Positions 7,922-13,943 of a stretch of 14,335 nucleotides of DNA are shown here, piece after piece. Origin of the DNA: a bacterium (lineage in GTDB: Bacteria; Chloroflexota; Dormibacteria; UBA8260; Bog-877); the NCBI GenBank assembly GCA_021791455.1, contig JAJYWM010000042.1:1-14335 (forward strand), given 5' to 3'. Within the stretch, counting starts at the first letter, position 1; every line of letters starts with the position of its first letter. Made by a program: the position numbers and the translations under genes. The notes below the pieces were generated by a model, which had not been told where the DNA came from, did no database searches, and saw only the letters and a program-made list of their open reading frames with translations.

Positions 7922-8938
7922 CTAGCCGCAGCCAACGCTGGCCGGTTTGGGAGCGACCTTCACCGCGGCCAAACACTCCAGCCAGTTGCGATACAGCTGC
8001 TCGGCTCCAGAGGACCAATCCTTTTCCACCGTCGCCGCCAGGGCGGCTGCGGGAAAGGAGTCGGCGCTGGCTCGATCCGGGCCGATCGCCACCCGGCCGC
8101 CAAGCGAGGCGAGCAGCGGGGCCGCACCCTGGCCCAGGTAGCCCTGAGGAGCGCTGGGCCGGAAGCAAGCCTGGCCCAGATGGAATCGCCGCCAGTCCCT
8201 TCTGTACTCCTTCAGAAGCGCCAGGCGATCGTACTCGGGGTGCCCTTGAACCAGCACCAGCAGACAATCACCCTCCTGCCTGGATACCACCGACCAGTCA
8301 GCCGACTGGCTGAGTAGCGGTCGGTACCCTCGCTCGATCAGAGCATCGAACCCCACCGTGTTGCTGTGGGAATGGGGCAAACTCAGGCGCCCTCCGAGGC
8401 CCCTCGTGAGCGGGCTGGGCGCCATCACGGAGGCCTCGCTCAGGCCGAAGCACTTGGATTCGAGGCGAACCCGGTCCAGGCCGTCAAGCATCAGAGCGAC
8501 CCCGTGCGCGGCCAGACACGACGCCACAACGGATCCACAATTGCGCAGCCCCCAATCCAGGACCGCGGTCATGGCATCCCAGTAGGGCTCGTCCTGCAGC
8601 CTGGTAGTGGTGGGCTCCGTTCCGGTGACGATCAAACCGTCGAGGCCGGCGCCGCCCACCTCCTCGAAGGACCGGTACCGAGCCTCGAGAATCGCCCGCA
8701 CGCGGGGCCCGCGTTGAAGCCCGGGGAGCCAGAAGCGGTGAAGCTCCACCGCCCTCTCACCGGCCGCCGCGTGGAGAAGCCAGCGGAACTGGGCCTCGGT
8801 GTCCTCAAACGCCGCGTCGGGCATGTTGTTCACGAGGCCGATCCGGACCGGGCCGCCGCTCCTCCGTGGGGCTGGTGAACCCTGGAGGTCGGTCCCGTCC
8901 TGACGGTTGGACGTCAGCTCCGTCACCACTTCAATCAT
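7922..8938 (-). CDS. Divergent homoserine O-acyltransferase (MetA/HTS-like)
   Basis: 338-residue member of the homoserine O-succinyl/acetyltransferase family (class I glutamine-amidotransferase fold), expected to acylate homoserine. The triad matches E. coli MetA in position: C141 (VASCLAAHG), H233 and E235 (VQGHPEYD), followed by 'KEYRRD'. It departs elsewhere: canonical NLMPxK is 'NNMPDAAFEDTEAQF' without the lysine, the HSR signature is PHSHS, and the acyl-specificity site (Gly111 or Glu111 in MetA) aligns to Thr110, so acetyl versus succinyl is not predicted. ATG 8938 overlaps the glycosyltransferase stop by 8 nt. An earlier in-frame start at 9115 lies inside that gene and adds only shadow sequence. 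It directly precedes metY, consistent with supplying its substrate. Another acyl acceptor remains possible. Confidence 0.85.
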   Translation of the reverse strand: MIEVVTELTSNRQDGTDLQGSPAPRRSGGPVRIGLVNNMPDAAFEDTEAQFRWLLHAAAGERAVELHRFWLPGLQRGPRVRAILEARYRSFEEVGGAGLDGLIVTGTEPTTTRLQDEPYWDAMTAVLDWGLRNCGSVVASCLAAHGVALMLDGLDRVRLESKCFGLSEASVMAPSPLTRGLGGRLSLPHSHSNTVGFDALIERGYRPLLSQSADWSVVSRQEGDCLLVLVQGHPEYDRLALLKEYRRDWRRFHLGQACFRPSAPQGYLGQGAAPLLASLGGRVAIGPDRASADSFPAAALAATVEKDWSSGAEQLYRNWLECLAAVKVAPKPASVGCG

Positions 8939-9779
8939 CGTGTTCCGTTGCGACCAAGGTGTTCGCTGGAAGCTCAACCCGGCGCGGTCCGAACTCGGCG
9001 ATGATGGTGCGTAGCACCCGCCACCCATCTCGCATGGTGTGCAGCTTGCTGAAGCCGTAGAGACGGCGGGCCTCGTGGCTCCCCACCTCCTCCACCCTGA
9101 GCCCGGCGCGCGCAATCCTGATGTTGATCAAGGTCTCGACCTCAAACCCATCGCAGTCTGGATTCATGTAGGGCAGGCAGTGACGCCAGAAGGCGTTCAT
9201 GCCATAGCAGAGGTCGGTGTAATCAGTGCGGTACAGGAGGTTCACAAGCCAGACCAGCGCGGCGTTACCGAGGCCCCTGAAGCGGGTTATGTCGGCGCTG
9301 CTGCCCCCGTGCCCAAATCTGGTGCCCTTGGCGAAGTCCGCCCCCCCGGTCAGGACCTCGACGAACTTGGGAATCTCGCCGGGATCCGCGGATCCGTCGC
9401 AATCCAGCATGACCACGATGTCCCCAGTCGCCGCCTGGAAACCCGCCGCCAGGGCGTTCCCCTTGCCCCGGCCGGTCTGATGCACCACGATCGCGCCCGG
9501 CAGAAGCTCCTGGAACGCCTCCACGGTACCGTCATTGGAACCGCCATCGACCAGGATCACCTCGGACACGCACGCAGGCAGCTTGCAGAGAACGTGGGGA
9601 AGGTTCTGGGCCTCGTTCAAGGCCGGTATGACAACCGAGATTCGCGGCTGAACCAGCCTCCCAGGAACTTCTATCGAGACGGTAGGAGTCTCCGCCAGTG
9701 TCGAGCGTGGCGGCACCTCGGCTTCGATCTCTGGTGTGATCGCATCGTACAGGGTCGACGCCACTTCGGCCTCAGCCAT
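8931..9779 (-). CDS. Family 2 glycosyltransferase (polyprenyl-phosphate mannose synthase-like)
   Basis: 282-residue inverting GT-A transferase, first gene of the operon. About 45 variable N-terminal residues precede 'ISVVIPALNEAQNLPHVL' (47-64), VDGGSNDGT (77-85), GRGKGNALAAG (103-113) and the metal/nucleotide motif MLDCDGS with D126 and D128. Later 'TDLCYGMNAFWR' and 'GFEVETLINIRIARAGL' match soluble GT2 enzymes of the dolichyl/polyprenyl-phosphate sugar group. There is no transmembrane segment, so it is probably cytoplasmic or membrane-associated. The ATG has a good GGAGG 7 nt upstream. Placement ahead of an acyltransferase/sulfhydrylase pair is unusual and suggests sugar attachment to the pathway product or to a lipid carrier, but donor and acceptor are unknown. 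Confidence 0.92.
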   Translation of the reverse strand: MAEAEVASTLYDAITPEIEAEVPPRSTLAETPTVSIEVPGRLVQPRISVVIPALNEAQNLPHVLCKLPACVSEVILVDGGSNDGTVEAFQELLPGAIVVHQTGRGKGNALAAGFQAATGDIVVMLDCDGSADPGEIPKFVEVLTGGADFAKGTRFGHGGSSADITRFRGLGNAALVWLVNLLYRTDYTDLCYGMNAFWRHCLPYMNPDCDGFEVETLINIRIARAGLRVEEVGSHEARRLYGFSKLHTMRDGWRVLRTIIAEFGPRRVELPANTLVATEHDD

Positions 9780-9852
9780 GCTGTGGCCTCCGCCCAGCGG
9801 AACGCATCACCAGCGGTCGCGCGAGGATCCCCCCCTCGCGAGAACCAGTCAT
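9772..9852 (-). CDS. Possible 26-residue leader peptide ending inside the GT2 start
   Basis: ATG 9852 follows AAGGAGG by only 3 nt. The frame runs 26 codons and stops at TGA 9774-9772, a few bases past the glycosyltransferase ATG. It contains the 9820-9840 hairpin. The peptide is Arg/Gly-rich with no run of one amino acid, so classical attenuation is not indicated; translational coupling is possible. It may equally be a chance ORF. Confidence 0.25.
   Translation of the reverse strand: MTGSREGGILARPLVMRSAGRRPQHG
9787..9791 (-). promoter_or_regulatory. Ribosome binding site of the GT2 gene
   Basis: GGAGG on the minus strand, 7 nt before ATG 9779-9777, within GGGCGGAGGCCACAGC. It supports this start for the first gene of the operon. 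Confidence 0.7.
9820..9840. repeat. Hairpin in the operon leader
   Basis: Perfect 7-bp inverted repeat CGCGAGG / CCTCGCG with a 7-nt loop. It lies about 40 nt before the GT2 start, within the predicted 5' leader and within the possible leader peptide. No U-tract follows on the minus strand, so it is not a standard terminator; an effect on leader folding is inference. Confidence 0.5.
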
Positions 9853-9959
9853 GCGCCTCCTTCGCGGTACAGCCAAAGACATCCCGTAGGAATGCCAGAA
9901 CCCATCAACCGGCCGGCGCGGCGCTCGCCGCCACCTGCAAATTCCCTTCCTCTCAGGGG

Positions 9960-9988
9960 ATTGTGACAGTGGGCAACGGGTCTGTCAA
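9960..9988 (-). promoter_or_regulatory. Sigma-70-like promoter of the GT2-acyltransferase-metY-FAD operon
   Basis: Minus strand: perfect -35 TTGACA (9988-9983), 17-nt spacer, -10 CACAAT (9965-9960; four of six consensus bases). The expected transcript start is near 9953, giving a 5' leader of about 174 nt before the GT2 ATG. This is the best promoter match seen in the window and points straight at the operon. Confidence 0.6.
9964..9987. promoter_or_regulatory. Inverted repeat spanning the promoter spacer, possible operator
   Basis: TGACAG (9964-9969), 12 nt, CTGTCA (9982-9987): perfect 6-bp half-sites, one touching the -10 element and one the -35. The position would let a dimeric regulator control the promoter. 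Part of the symmetry comes from the -35 consensus itself, which weakens the case. No regulator gene lies in the window. Confidence 0.35.
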
Positions 9989-10020
9989 GAGATCTGACGC
10001 TCCTGTTACCGCAACCTGAC

Positions 10021-10085
10021 GAAGGGGCCCGGGCTCGACCGACTCATCCTCTGGGAAGGCCCCTTCCAGCCCCTAACCGGGGGCG
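10021..10085. repeat. Cluster of GC-rich inverted repeats with alternative pairings
   Basis: GAAGGGGCC (10021-10029) is the exact reverse complement of GGCCCCTTC (10058-10066). The right arm also belongs to a local palindrome GGAAGG-CC-CCTTCC (10054-10067), so the two pairings exclude each other. A third small stem, GCCCC/GGGGC, follows at about 10069-10084. There is no T-tract. It lies upstream of the operon promoter, so it is not part of that operon's leader. Confidence 0.5.
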
Positions 10086-10300
10086 TTCCGCGGAGCGGTG
10101 AGTCGTGCGTCCACGACCTGAGTGGTGCGAGCGCTTCAAGGCCACGTGAGGATCGCCGGCAGCCAGCGGGCGGCCACAACAAGGCGTCACGTGGATTCCA
10201 GGATACCAGCCCCGGGACGCTCGATCGTCGGCCCGCTGATCTCAAGGTCGACCGCGCAGTGGTCTCCTCTGGCCCCTGCGTCGTGCCGTCGCCAACGGTG

Positions 10301-10324
10301 TCGAAGCAAGACTCGAAACAAGAC
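10301..10324. repeat. Tandem 12-bp repeat
   Basis: TCGAAGCAAGAC (10301-10312) followed directly by TCGAAACAAGAC (10313-10324), differing at one base. The second unit contains the core of the flanking direct repeat. Function unknown. Confidence 0.6.
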
Positions 10325-10329
10325 CAGGT
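10314..10329. repeat. Right copy of the short direct repeat flanking the synthetase/operon block
   Basis: CGAAACAAGAC followed at once by CAGGT. It matches 1218-1228 plus 1233-1237 in the same orientation, about 9.1 kb away. Both copies lie in intergenic DNA outside the block 1249-9988. Confidence 0.4.
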
Positions 10330-10371
10330 AGGTTCTGGAGTCGCCACCCGAGCTGGGGACGGGCGCTGACC

Positions 10372-10380
10372 GGGGGGGGG
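10372..10380. repeat. G9 homopolymer within a G-rich, quadruplex-prone stretch
   Basis: Nine consecutive G, followed by T and GGG, and preceded by GGGGACGGG at 10355-10363. Four or more G-runs lie within about 30 nt on the plus strand. It is non-coding as far as can be seen. Runs this long are prone to slippage and to sequencing error. Confidence 0.6.
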
Positions 10381-10537
10381 TGGGAGCAGTCAGAGCCCAG
10401 CCGAGGATGCACGGACTGCCCTGACCGCCCAGGGACCATCCGCACGCTCACCTGGGATTGCCAGGGCCCCATCGAAGCTGGATCGACGAGCGGTCTGCTG
10501 CCGGGCCGCGCATCCCGGCACGCGTCCACATTGGGAC

Positions 10538-11008
10538 TTGGGCGGCGTCCACATCGGCATCGCCCTGTGCGAACATGATGTGGTGGTGGACAAGGAGGGC
10601 TATGGGGCGAGGCCGGAGCAGACCGACCTCGAGCGGCTGCTTGAGGACTGCAGAACCCTCTCCTCTGCTGGAATCGAGCGGATCGCTCACGCGTGGGACA
10701 GGAGGGGAGCCGAGGGGGATTACCTGGCGGCCGAACGTGCGGCCCTGCGGGTGGTCGAGCGGCACTCCCGCGGGGAGCTCTGGGACACAACCCGAAACCG
10801 CCTCTTGGGGCTGACCGAAAGGGGCACCCCTTTGGTCGCATGGAGAGCTGAGCACGGCGCGGTCGGGCACAAGGCGGAGGACGCCCTGATGGGCTGCGCC
10901 CTGGCTCTCATAGCGCAACCGGAGCTGGATCGCCACCACGCCCAGGTGCTGCTCCATCCCATGGCCCAGGCCCTGCCCTGGCTACTTCCAGACTCCACCC
11001 TGGACTGA
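10538..11008 (+). CDS. Unrecognised 156-residue protein, start uncertain
   Basis: I do not recognise a family. The frame looks genuinely coding: by hand count about 80% of codons end in G or C, and the product reads as alternating amphipathic helices (LERLLEDC, 'AAERAALRVVERHSRGELW', 'AEDALMGCALALIAQ', 'HAQVLLHPMAQALPWLL') rather than shadow sequence. It has no signal peptide, membrane segment or clear catalytic motif. The only early start in frame is TTG 10538, with no good ribosome site. GTG 10580 is an alternative, and the frame stays open upstream without ATG or GTG, so this may be a truncated or frameshifted remnant. It converges on the aminotransferase gene, 53 nt away, and no promoter was found for it. 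Confidence 0.5.
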   Translation: MGGVHIGIALCEHDVVVDKEGYGARPEQTDLERLLEDCRTLSSAGIERIAHAWDRRGAEGDYLAAERAALRVVERHSRGELWDTTRNRLLGLTERGTPLVAWRAEHGAVGHKAEDALMGCALALIAQPELDRHHAQVLLHPMAQALPWLLPDSTLD

Positions 11009-11023
11009 GACGAGCCGAGCTGC

Positions 11024-11051
11024 CAGCGCCGTCCCATCGCCTGCGGTGCTG
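11024..11051. terminator. Possible hairpin between convergent genes
   Basis: CAGCGCCG (11024-11031) and CGGTGCTG (11044-11051) pair over 8 bp with one G-U wobble around a 12-nt loop. It lies between the ends of the 156-residue gene and the aminotransferase gene, where a bidirectional terminator would be expected. No T-tract follows on either side, so termination is only suggested. Confidence 0.3.
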
Positions 11052-11061
11052 CCACACGCGC

Positions 11062-12399
11062 TCAGCAGTACTCATCAGCGACGGACAGGGCCGCATCGAT
11101 AGCGCTGAGACCGGCCCCGAGCTCAGCCTCTGAGATCACCAGCGGAGGGGCAAGTTGGAGGCGGTTGAAGTGAATGAACGGCCACACCCCGGACGCATGG
11201 CAGGCCGCCGCCACCCGGGCCATCGGCTCGGCCTGTTCACCGGAGGCGTTGAACGGGACCAACATCTCTCTGGTACCTCGGTCGCGCACCAGTTCCAGCG
11301 CCCACATCAGCCCGCGCCCGCGCACCTCGCCGACCGACGGGTGGACCTCCGCCAGAGCGTTTAGGGCTGGCTCCATGACGCGTCGTCCCAGGTCCCGGAC
11401 CCTCTCCAATATCCCAAGCTCCTCGAAGGCCCTAATGTTGGCCACGCCGGCGGCACACGCCAGCGGGTGCCCAGAGTAGGTGAGCCCTCCCGGGTAGGCG
11501 CGGTCGACAAAGGTAGCCCGCACACGCTCTGAGATCACCACTCCCCCCAGGGGCACATACCCCGAGTTCACGCCCTTCGCGAAGGTGATCAGGTCCGGTG
11601 TCACGTCCCAGGCATTGACGGCGAACCACTCGCCCAGTCTTCCGAAACCGACCATGACCTCATCGCAGATCAGAAGCGCGCCCACCTCATCGCAGATGGC
11701 GCGCACCCCCGCCAGATAGCCTGGAGGAGGCAGCAGGACGCCGTTGGTGCCGACCACGGTCTCCAGCAGCACGGCGGCCACCGACCGGGCCCCCTCCAGC
11801 TCTATTACCTGACGGAGGTGTTCGAGGGCCCGAGCGCTCTCGGTAGCCTCGTCAGTCGAATGGAAAGGAGACCGGTAGAGGTAGGGACCAAAGAAGTGGA
11901 CGATCCCAGGCATCCCAGGCTCACTGCCCCAGCGGCGCGGTTCCCCGGTGGCGGTGATGGAGGCGCCGGTCGCTCCGTGGTAACTGCGATAGGCGCTGAG
12001 AACCTTGAGACGGCCGGTGTGGATGCGCGCCATCCGCATGGCGTGCTCGTTAGCCTCCGTGCCCCCGTTGGTGAAGAGGACGTAGTTCAGGTCCCCGGGG
12101 GCGCGCTCGGCGATAAGCCGGGCCAGCTCGCCCCTGGCGGCGTTACCGAATGAAGGACCAATGGTGCAGAGCCGGTCCGCCTGGGCCTTGATGGCGGCCA
12201 CCAGGGCCGGATGCTGGTGCCCGAGGTTGGTGAAGACGAGCTGCGAGGCAAAGTCAAGATATCGCTTGCCCTGATAGTCCCAAAAATAGCACCCGGACGC
12301 CCCCGCCACGGGCAGCGACTCAAGGCTGCCCTGGGCTGCCCACGAATGAAAGACGTGCGCCGAGTCATCCTCCCGGACCTGCTGCTCTATCTCATTCAT
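11062..12399 (-). CDS. Class III (omega-amino acid:pyruvate type) aminotransferase
   Basis: 445-residue PLP fold-type I transaminase moving an amino group from a terminal or beta-amine to a 2-oxo acid. Signatures: 'GCYFWDYQGKRYLDFAS' near the start, 'FTNGGTEANEHAMRMAR' (GTEAN from 113), 'SYHGATGAS', ICDEVMVGFGRLGEWF with PLP-ring aspartate D246, and Schiff-base lysine K275 in FAKGVNSGYVPLGG. 'TYSGHPLACAAG' and 'VRGRGLMWALEL' follow in the small domain. Length is normal. ATG 12399 shares its A with the upstream TGA (TGATG), so translation is coupled to the dehydrogenase; the in-frame ATG at 12453 lies inside that gene and is rejected. With MmsA it fits beta-alanine or 3-aminoisobutyrate breakdown through a semialdehyde. 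Exact substrate (beta-alanine, taurine, GABA, other) is not readable. Confidence 0.92.
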   Translation of the reverse strand: MNEIEQQVREDDSAHVFHSWAAQGSLESLPVAGASGCYFWDYQGKRYLDFASQLVFTNLGHQHPALVAAIKAQADRLCTIGPSFGNAARGELARLIAERAPGDLNYVLFTNGGTEANEHAMRMARIHTGRLKVLSAYRSYHGATGASITATGEPRRWGSEPGMPGIVHFFGPYLYRSPFHSTDEATESARALEHLRQVIELEGARSVAAVLLETVVGTNGVLLPPPGYLAGVRAICDEVGALLICDEVMVGFGRLGEWFAVNAWDVTPDLITFAKGVNSGYVPLGGVVISERVRATFVDRAYPGGLTYSGHPLACAAGVANIRAFEELGILERVRDLGRRVMEPALNALAEVHPSVGEVRGRGLMWALELVRDRGTREMLVPFNASGEQAEPMARVAAACHASGVWPFIHFNRLQLAPPLVISEAELGAGLSAIDAALSVADEYC

Positions 12400-13943
12400 C
12401 ACCGTCCCCCGGGGAAGCCGAGGTCCATCGCGCTGACGGCGGGATCGGGCCACCTTGTGGTGACCACCTTGGTTCGGGTGTAAAAGCCGATGCCCTCCGG
12501 CCCGTAGATGTGGGCATCACCGAACAGGGACTGCTTCCAGCCGCCGAAGGAGTAGAAGCCGACCGGGACCGGGATCGCCACATTCACCCCGACCATTCCC
12601 ACCTCGACATCGCGGGCGAATAGACGGGCAAGGCGACCGTCCCTGGTGAAGATCGCGGCCCCGTTGCCGAAGGGGTTGTGATTCACGACCTCCAACGCCT
12701 CCTGGTAGGTCTCAACCCGCACCACCTCCAGGACCGGCCCAAAGATCTCCTCCTCGTAGATCCGCATCCCCGGGAGCACCCGATCCACCAGCGACGGACC
12801 CAGGAAGAATCCCTCGCGGTCGAACCTGGCCAACCGGCCGTCCGCCGCGACCACGGCCCCCTCCTGCTCGGCAAGCTCGACGAAGCCCGCGACCCTGGCC
12901 CGGTGCTGTGGCGTTACCAGAGGGCCCATGTCCGCAGCAGCATCGTCTCCCGGCCCAACCCTCAACCTCCCGATCCGCTCCTTGAGCCCCTTGACCAAAG
13001 GATCCGCGATCGCCCCCACGGCGACCACCACCGACACCGCCATGCACCGCTCTCCGGCCGATCCGAACCCCGCCGACACGGCGGCGTCCGCGGCCACGTC
13101 GAGGTCGGCGTCGGGCAGGACCACCATGTGATTCTTGGCCCCTCCAAGAGCCTGGACCCGTTTGCCAGCCGCTGCCGCCGCGGCATAGATCTGCTTCGCG
13201 ATGGGGGTTGACCCGACAAAGCTGATGGCCTCAACCAGCGGATGTTCCAGCAGCCGGCGCACCGTCTCCTGGTCACCCTGGACCACGTTGAAGACGCCCG
13301 GAGGAAGCCCTGCCTCGAGCAGCAGCTGAGCCAGCAGCACCGCCGCACTCGGATCCTTCTCACTGGGCTTGAGGATGAACCCATTGCCGCAGGCGATGGC
13401 ATTGCTCAGCATCCACAGGGGCACCATCGCCGGGAAGTTGAAGGGCGTGACGCCGCAGACCACCCCGAGCGGGTGGCGTTGCTCGTGCACGTCAACCCCG
13501 GTCGTCGCCTCCAGACTGTGGCCCCCCTTCAGGAGATGCGGGATTCCGCAGGCAAACTCCACATTCTCAATCCCTCTGGAGACCTCCCCCTTAGCGTCCT
13601 GGATCACCTTGCCGTGCTCCGAGCTGACCAGCCTGGCAAGCTCATCCCGTCTGGACACGAGAAGCTCCCGGAAGCGGAAGAGCACCTCGGCCCGGCGCGA
13701 TAGGCTGACCTGCCCCCAGTTCAACTGGGCCAGGCGGCAGACCTCAACGGCTCGATCGACATCCGCTGCTGTCGAAAGTGCGACCTCCTTGACCAAGCTG
13801 CCCAGCGACGGGTTGTAGACCGGGCTGCGCCGCGGGGACGCGCTCGGCGCTATCAGGGAGCCGATGACATTCGGGACCAGGGGAAGCTCCTCGGGCTTGG
13901 ATCGGGTAACCCTTGGCATCCCCCGCCCTTTTGGCTGTGTCAT
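12399..13943 (-). CDS. mmsA: CoA-acylating methylmalonate-semialdehyde dehydrogenase
   Basis: 514-residue aldehyde dehydrogenase of the MmsA/IolA type, oxidising (methyl)malonate semialdehyde with NAD and CoA to propionyl- or acetyl-CoA plus CO2. Catalytic C300 lies in 'GFGSAGERCMAV'; the lysine of the NAD site is K192 in 'FILKPSEKDPSA'. The position that carries the general-base Glu in hydrolytic aldehyde dehydrogenases is N271 in 'LGGAKNHMVV', a hallmark of the CoA-dependent branch. Also present are VTPFNFPAMVPLWM, EEEIFGPVL and FSFGGWKQSLFGD. The N-terminus is about 20 residues longer than many homologues; the start is chosen for AAGGAGG upstream (13955-13961). ATG 13919 is an alternative. 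It is first of a two-gene operon with the aminotransferase; the pair points to beta-amino-acid, valine or pyrimidine-derived catabolism. Confidence 0.95.
   Translation of the reverse strand: MTQPKGRGMPRVTRSKPEELPLVPNVIGSLIAPSASPRRSPVYNPSLGSLVKEVALSTAADVDRAVEVCRLAQLNWGQVSLSRRAEVLFRFRELLVSRRDELARLVSSEHGKVIQDAKGEVSRGIENVEFACGIPHLLKGGHSLEATTGVDVHEQRHPLGVVCGVTPFNFPAMVPLWMLSNAIACGNGFILKPSEKDPSAAVLLAQLLLEAGLPPGVFNVVQGDQETVRRLLEHPLVEAISFVGSTPIAKQIYAAAAAAGKRVQALGGAKNHMVVLPDADLDVAADAAVSAGFGSAGERCMAVSVVVAVGAIADPLVKGLKERIGRLRVGPGDDAAADMGPLVTPQHRARVAGFVELAEQEGAVVAADGRLARFDREGFFLGPSLVDRVLPGMRIYEEEIFGPVLEVVRVETYQEALEVVNHNPFGNGAAIFTRDGRLARLFARDVEVGMVGVNVAIPVPVGFYSFGGWKQSLFGDAHIYGPEGIGFYTRTKVVTTRWPDPAVSAMDLGFPGGR

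Larger units (their letters stand above)
9992..10537. other. Non-coding stretch upstream of the operon promoter
   Basis: No convincing gene on either strand; frames here are Arg/Ser/Pro-rich and resemble nothing I know. It holds GC-rich inverted repeats (10021-10085), a tandem 12-mer with one copy of the flanking direct repeat (10301-10329), and a G9 tract (10372-10380). No tRNA or recognised riboswitch was found. Confidence 0.5.

Noticed and set aside
8939..9115. N-terminal extension of the acyltransferase
   Set aside because: It lies inside the GT2 gene; the family-like sequence begins after ATG 8938.
9780..9953. SAM riboswitch ahead of a methionine-type operon
   Set aside because: I looked for S-box-like conserved segments in the minus-strand leader and found none; a covariance-model scan would settle it.
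9780..10537. tRNA gene or integrase attachment site
   Set aside because: No cloverleaf-like T-arm/acceptor arrangement and no integrase gene; the short direct repeat alone does not prove an attachment site.
12400..12453. Earlier ATG for the aminotransferase
   Set aside because: It adds 18 Arg-rich residues inside mmsA; the TGATG junction gives the expected N-terminus.
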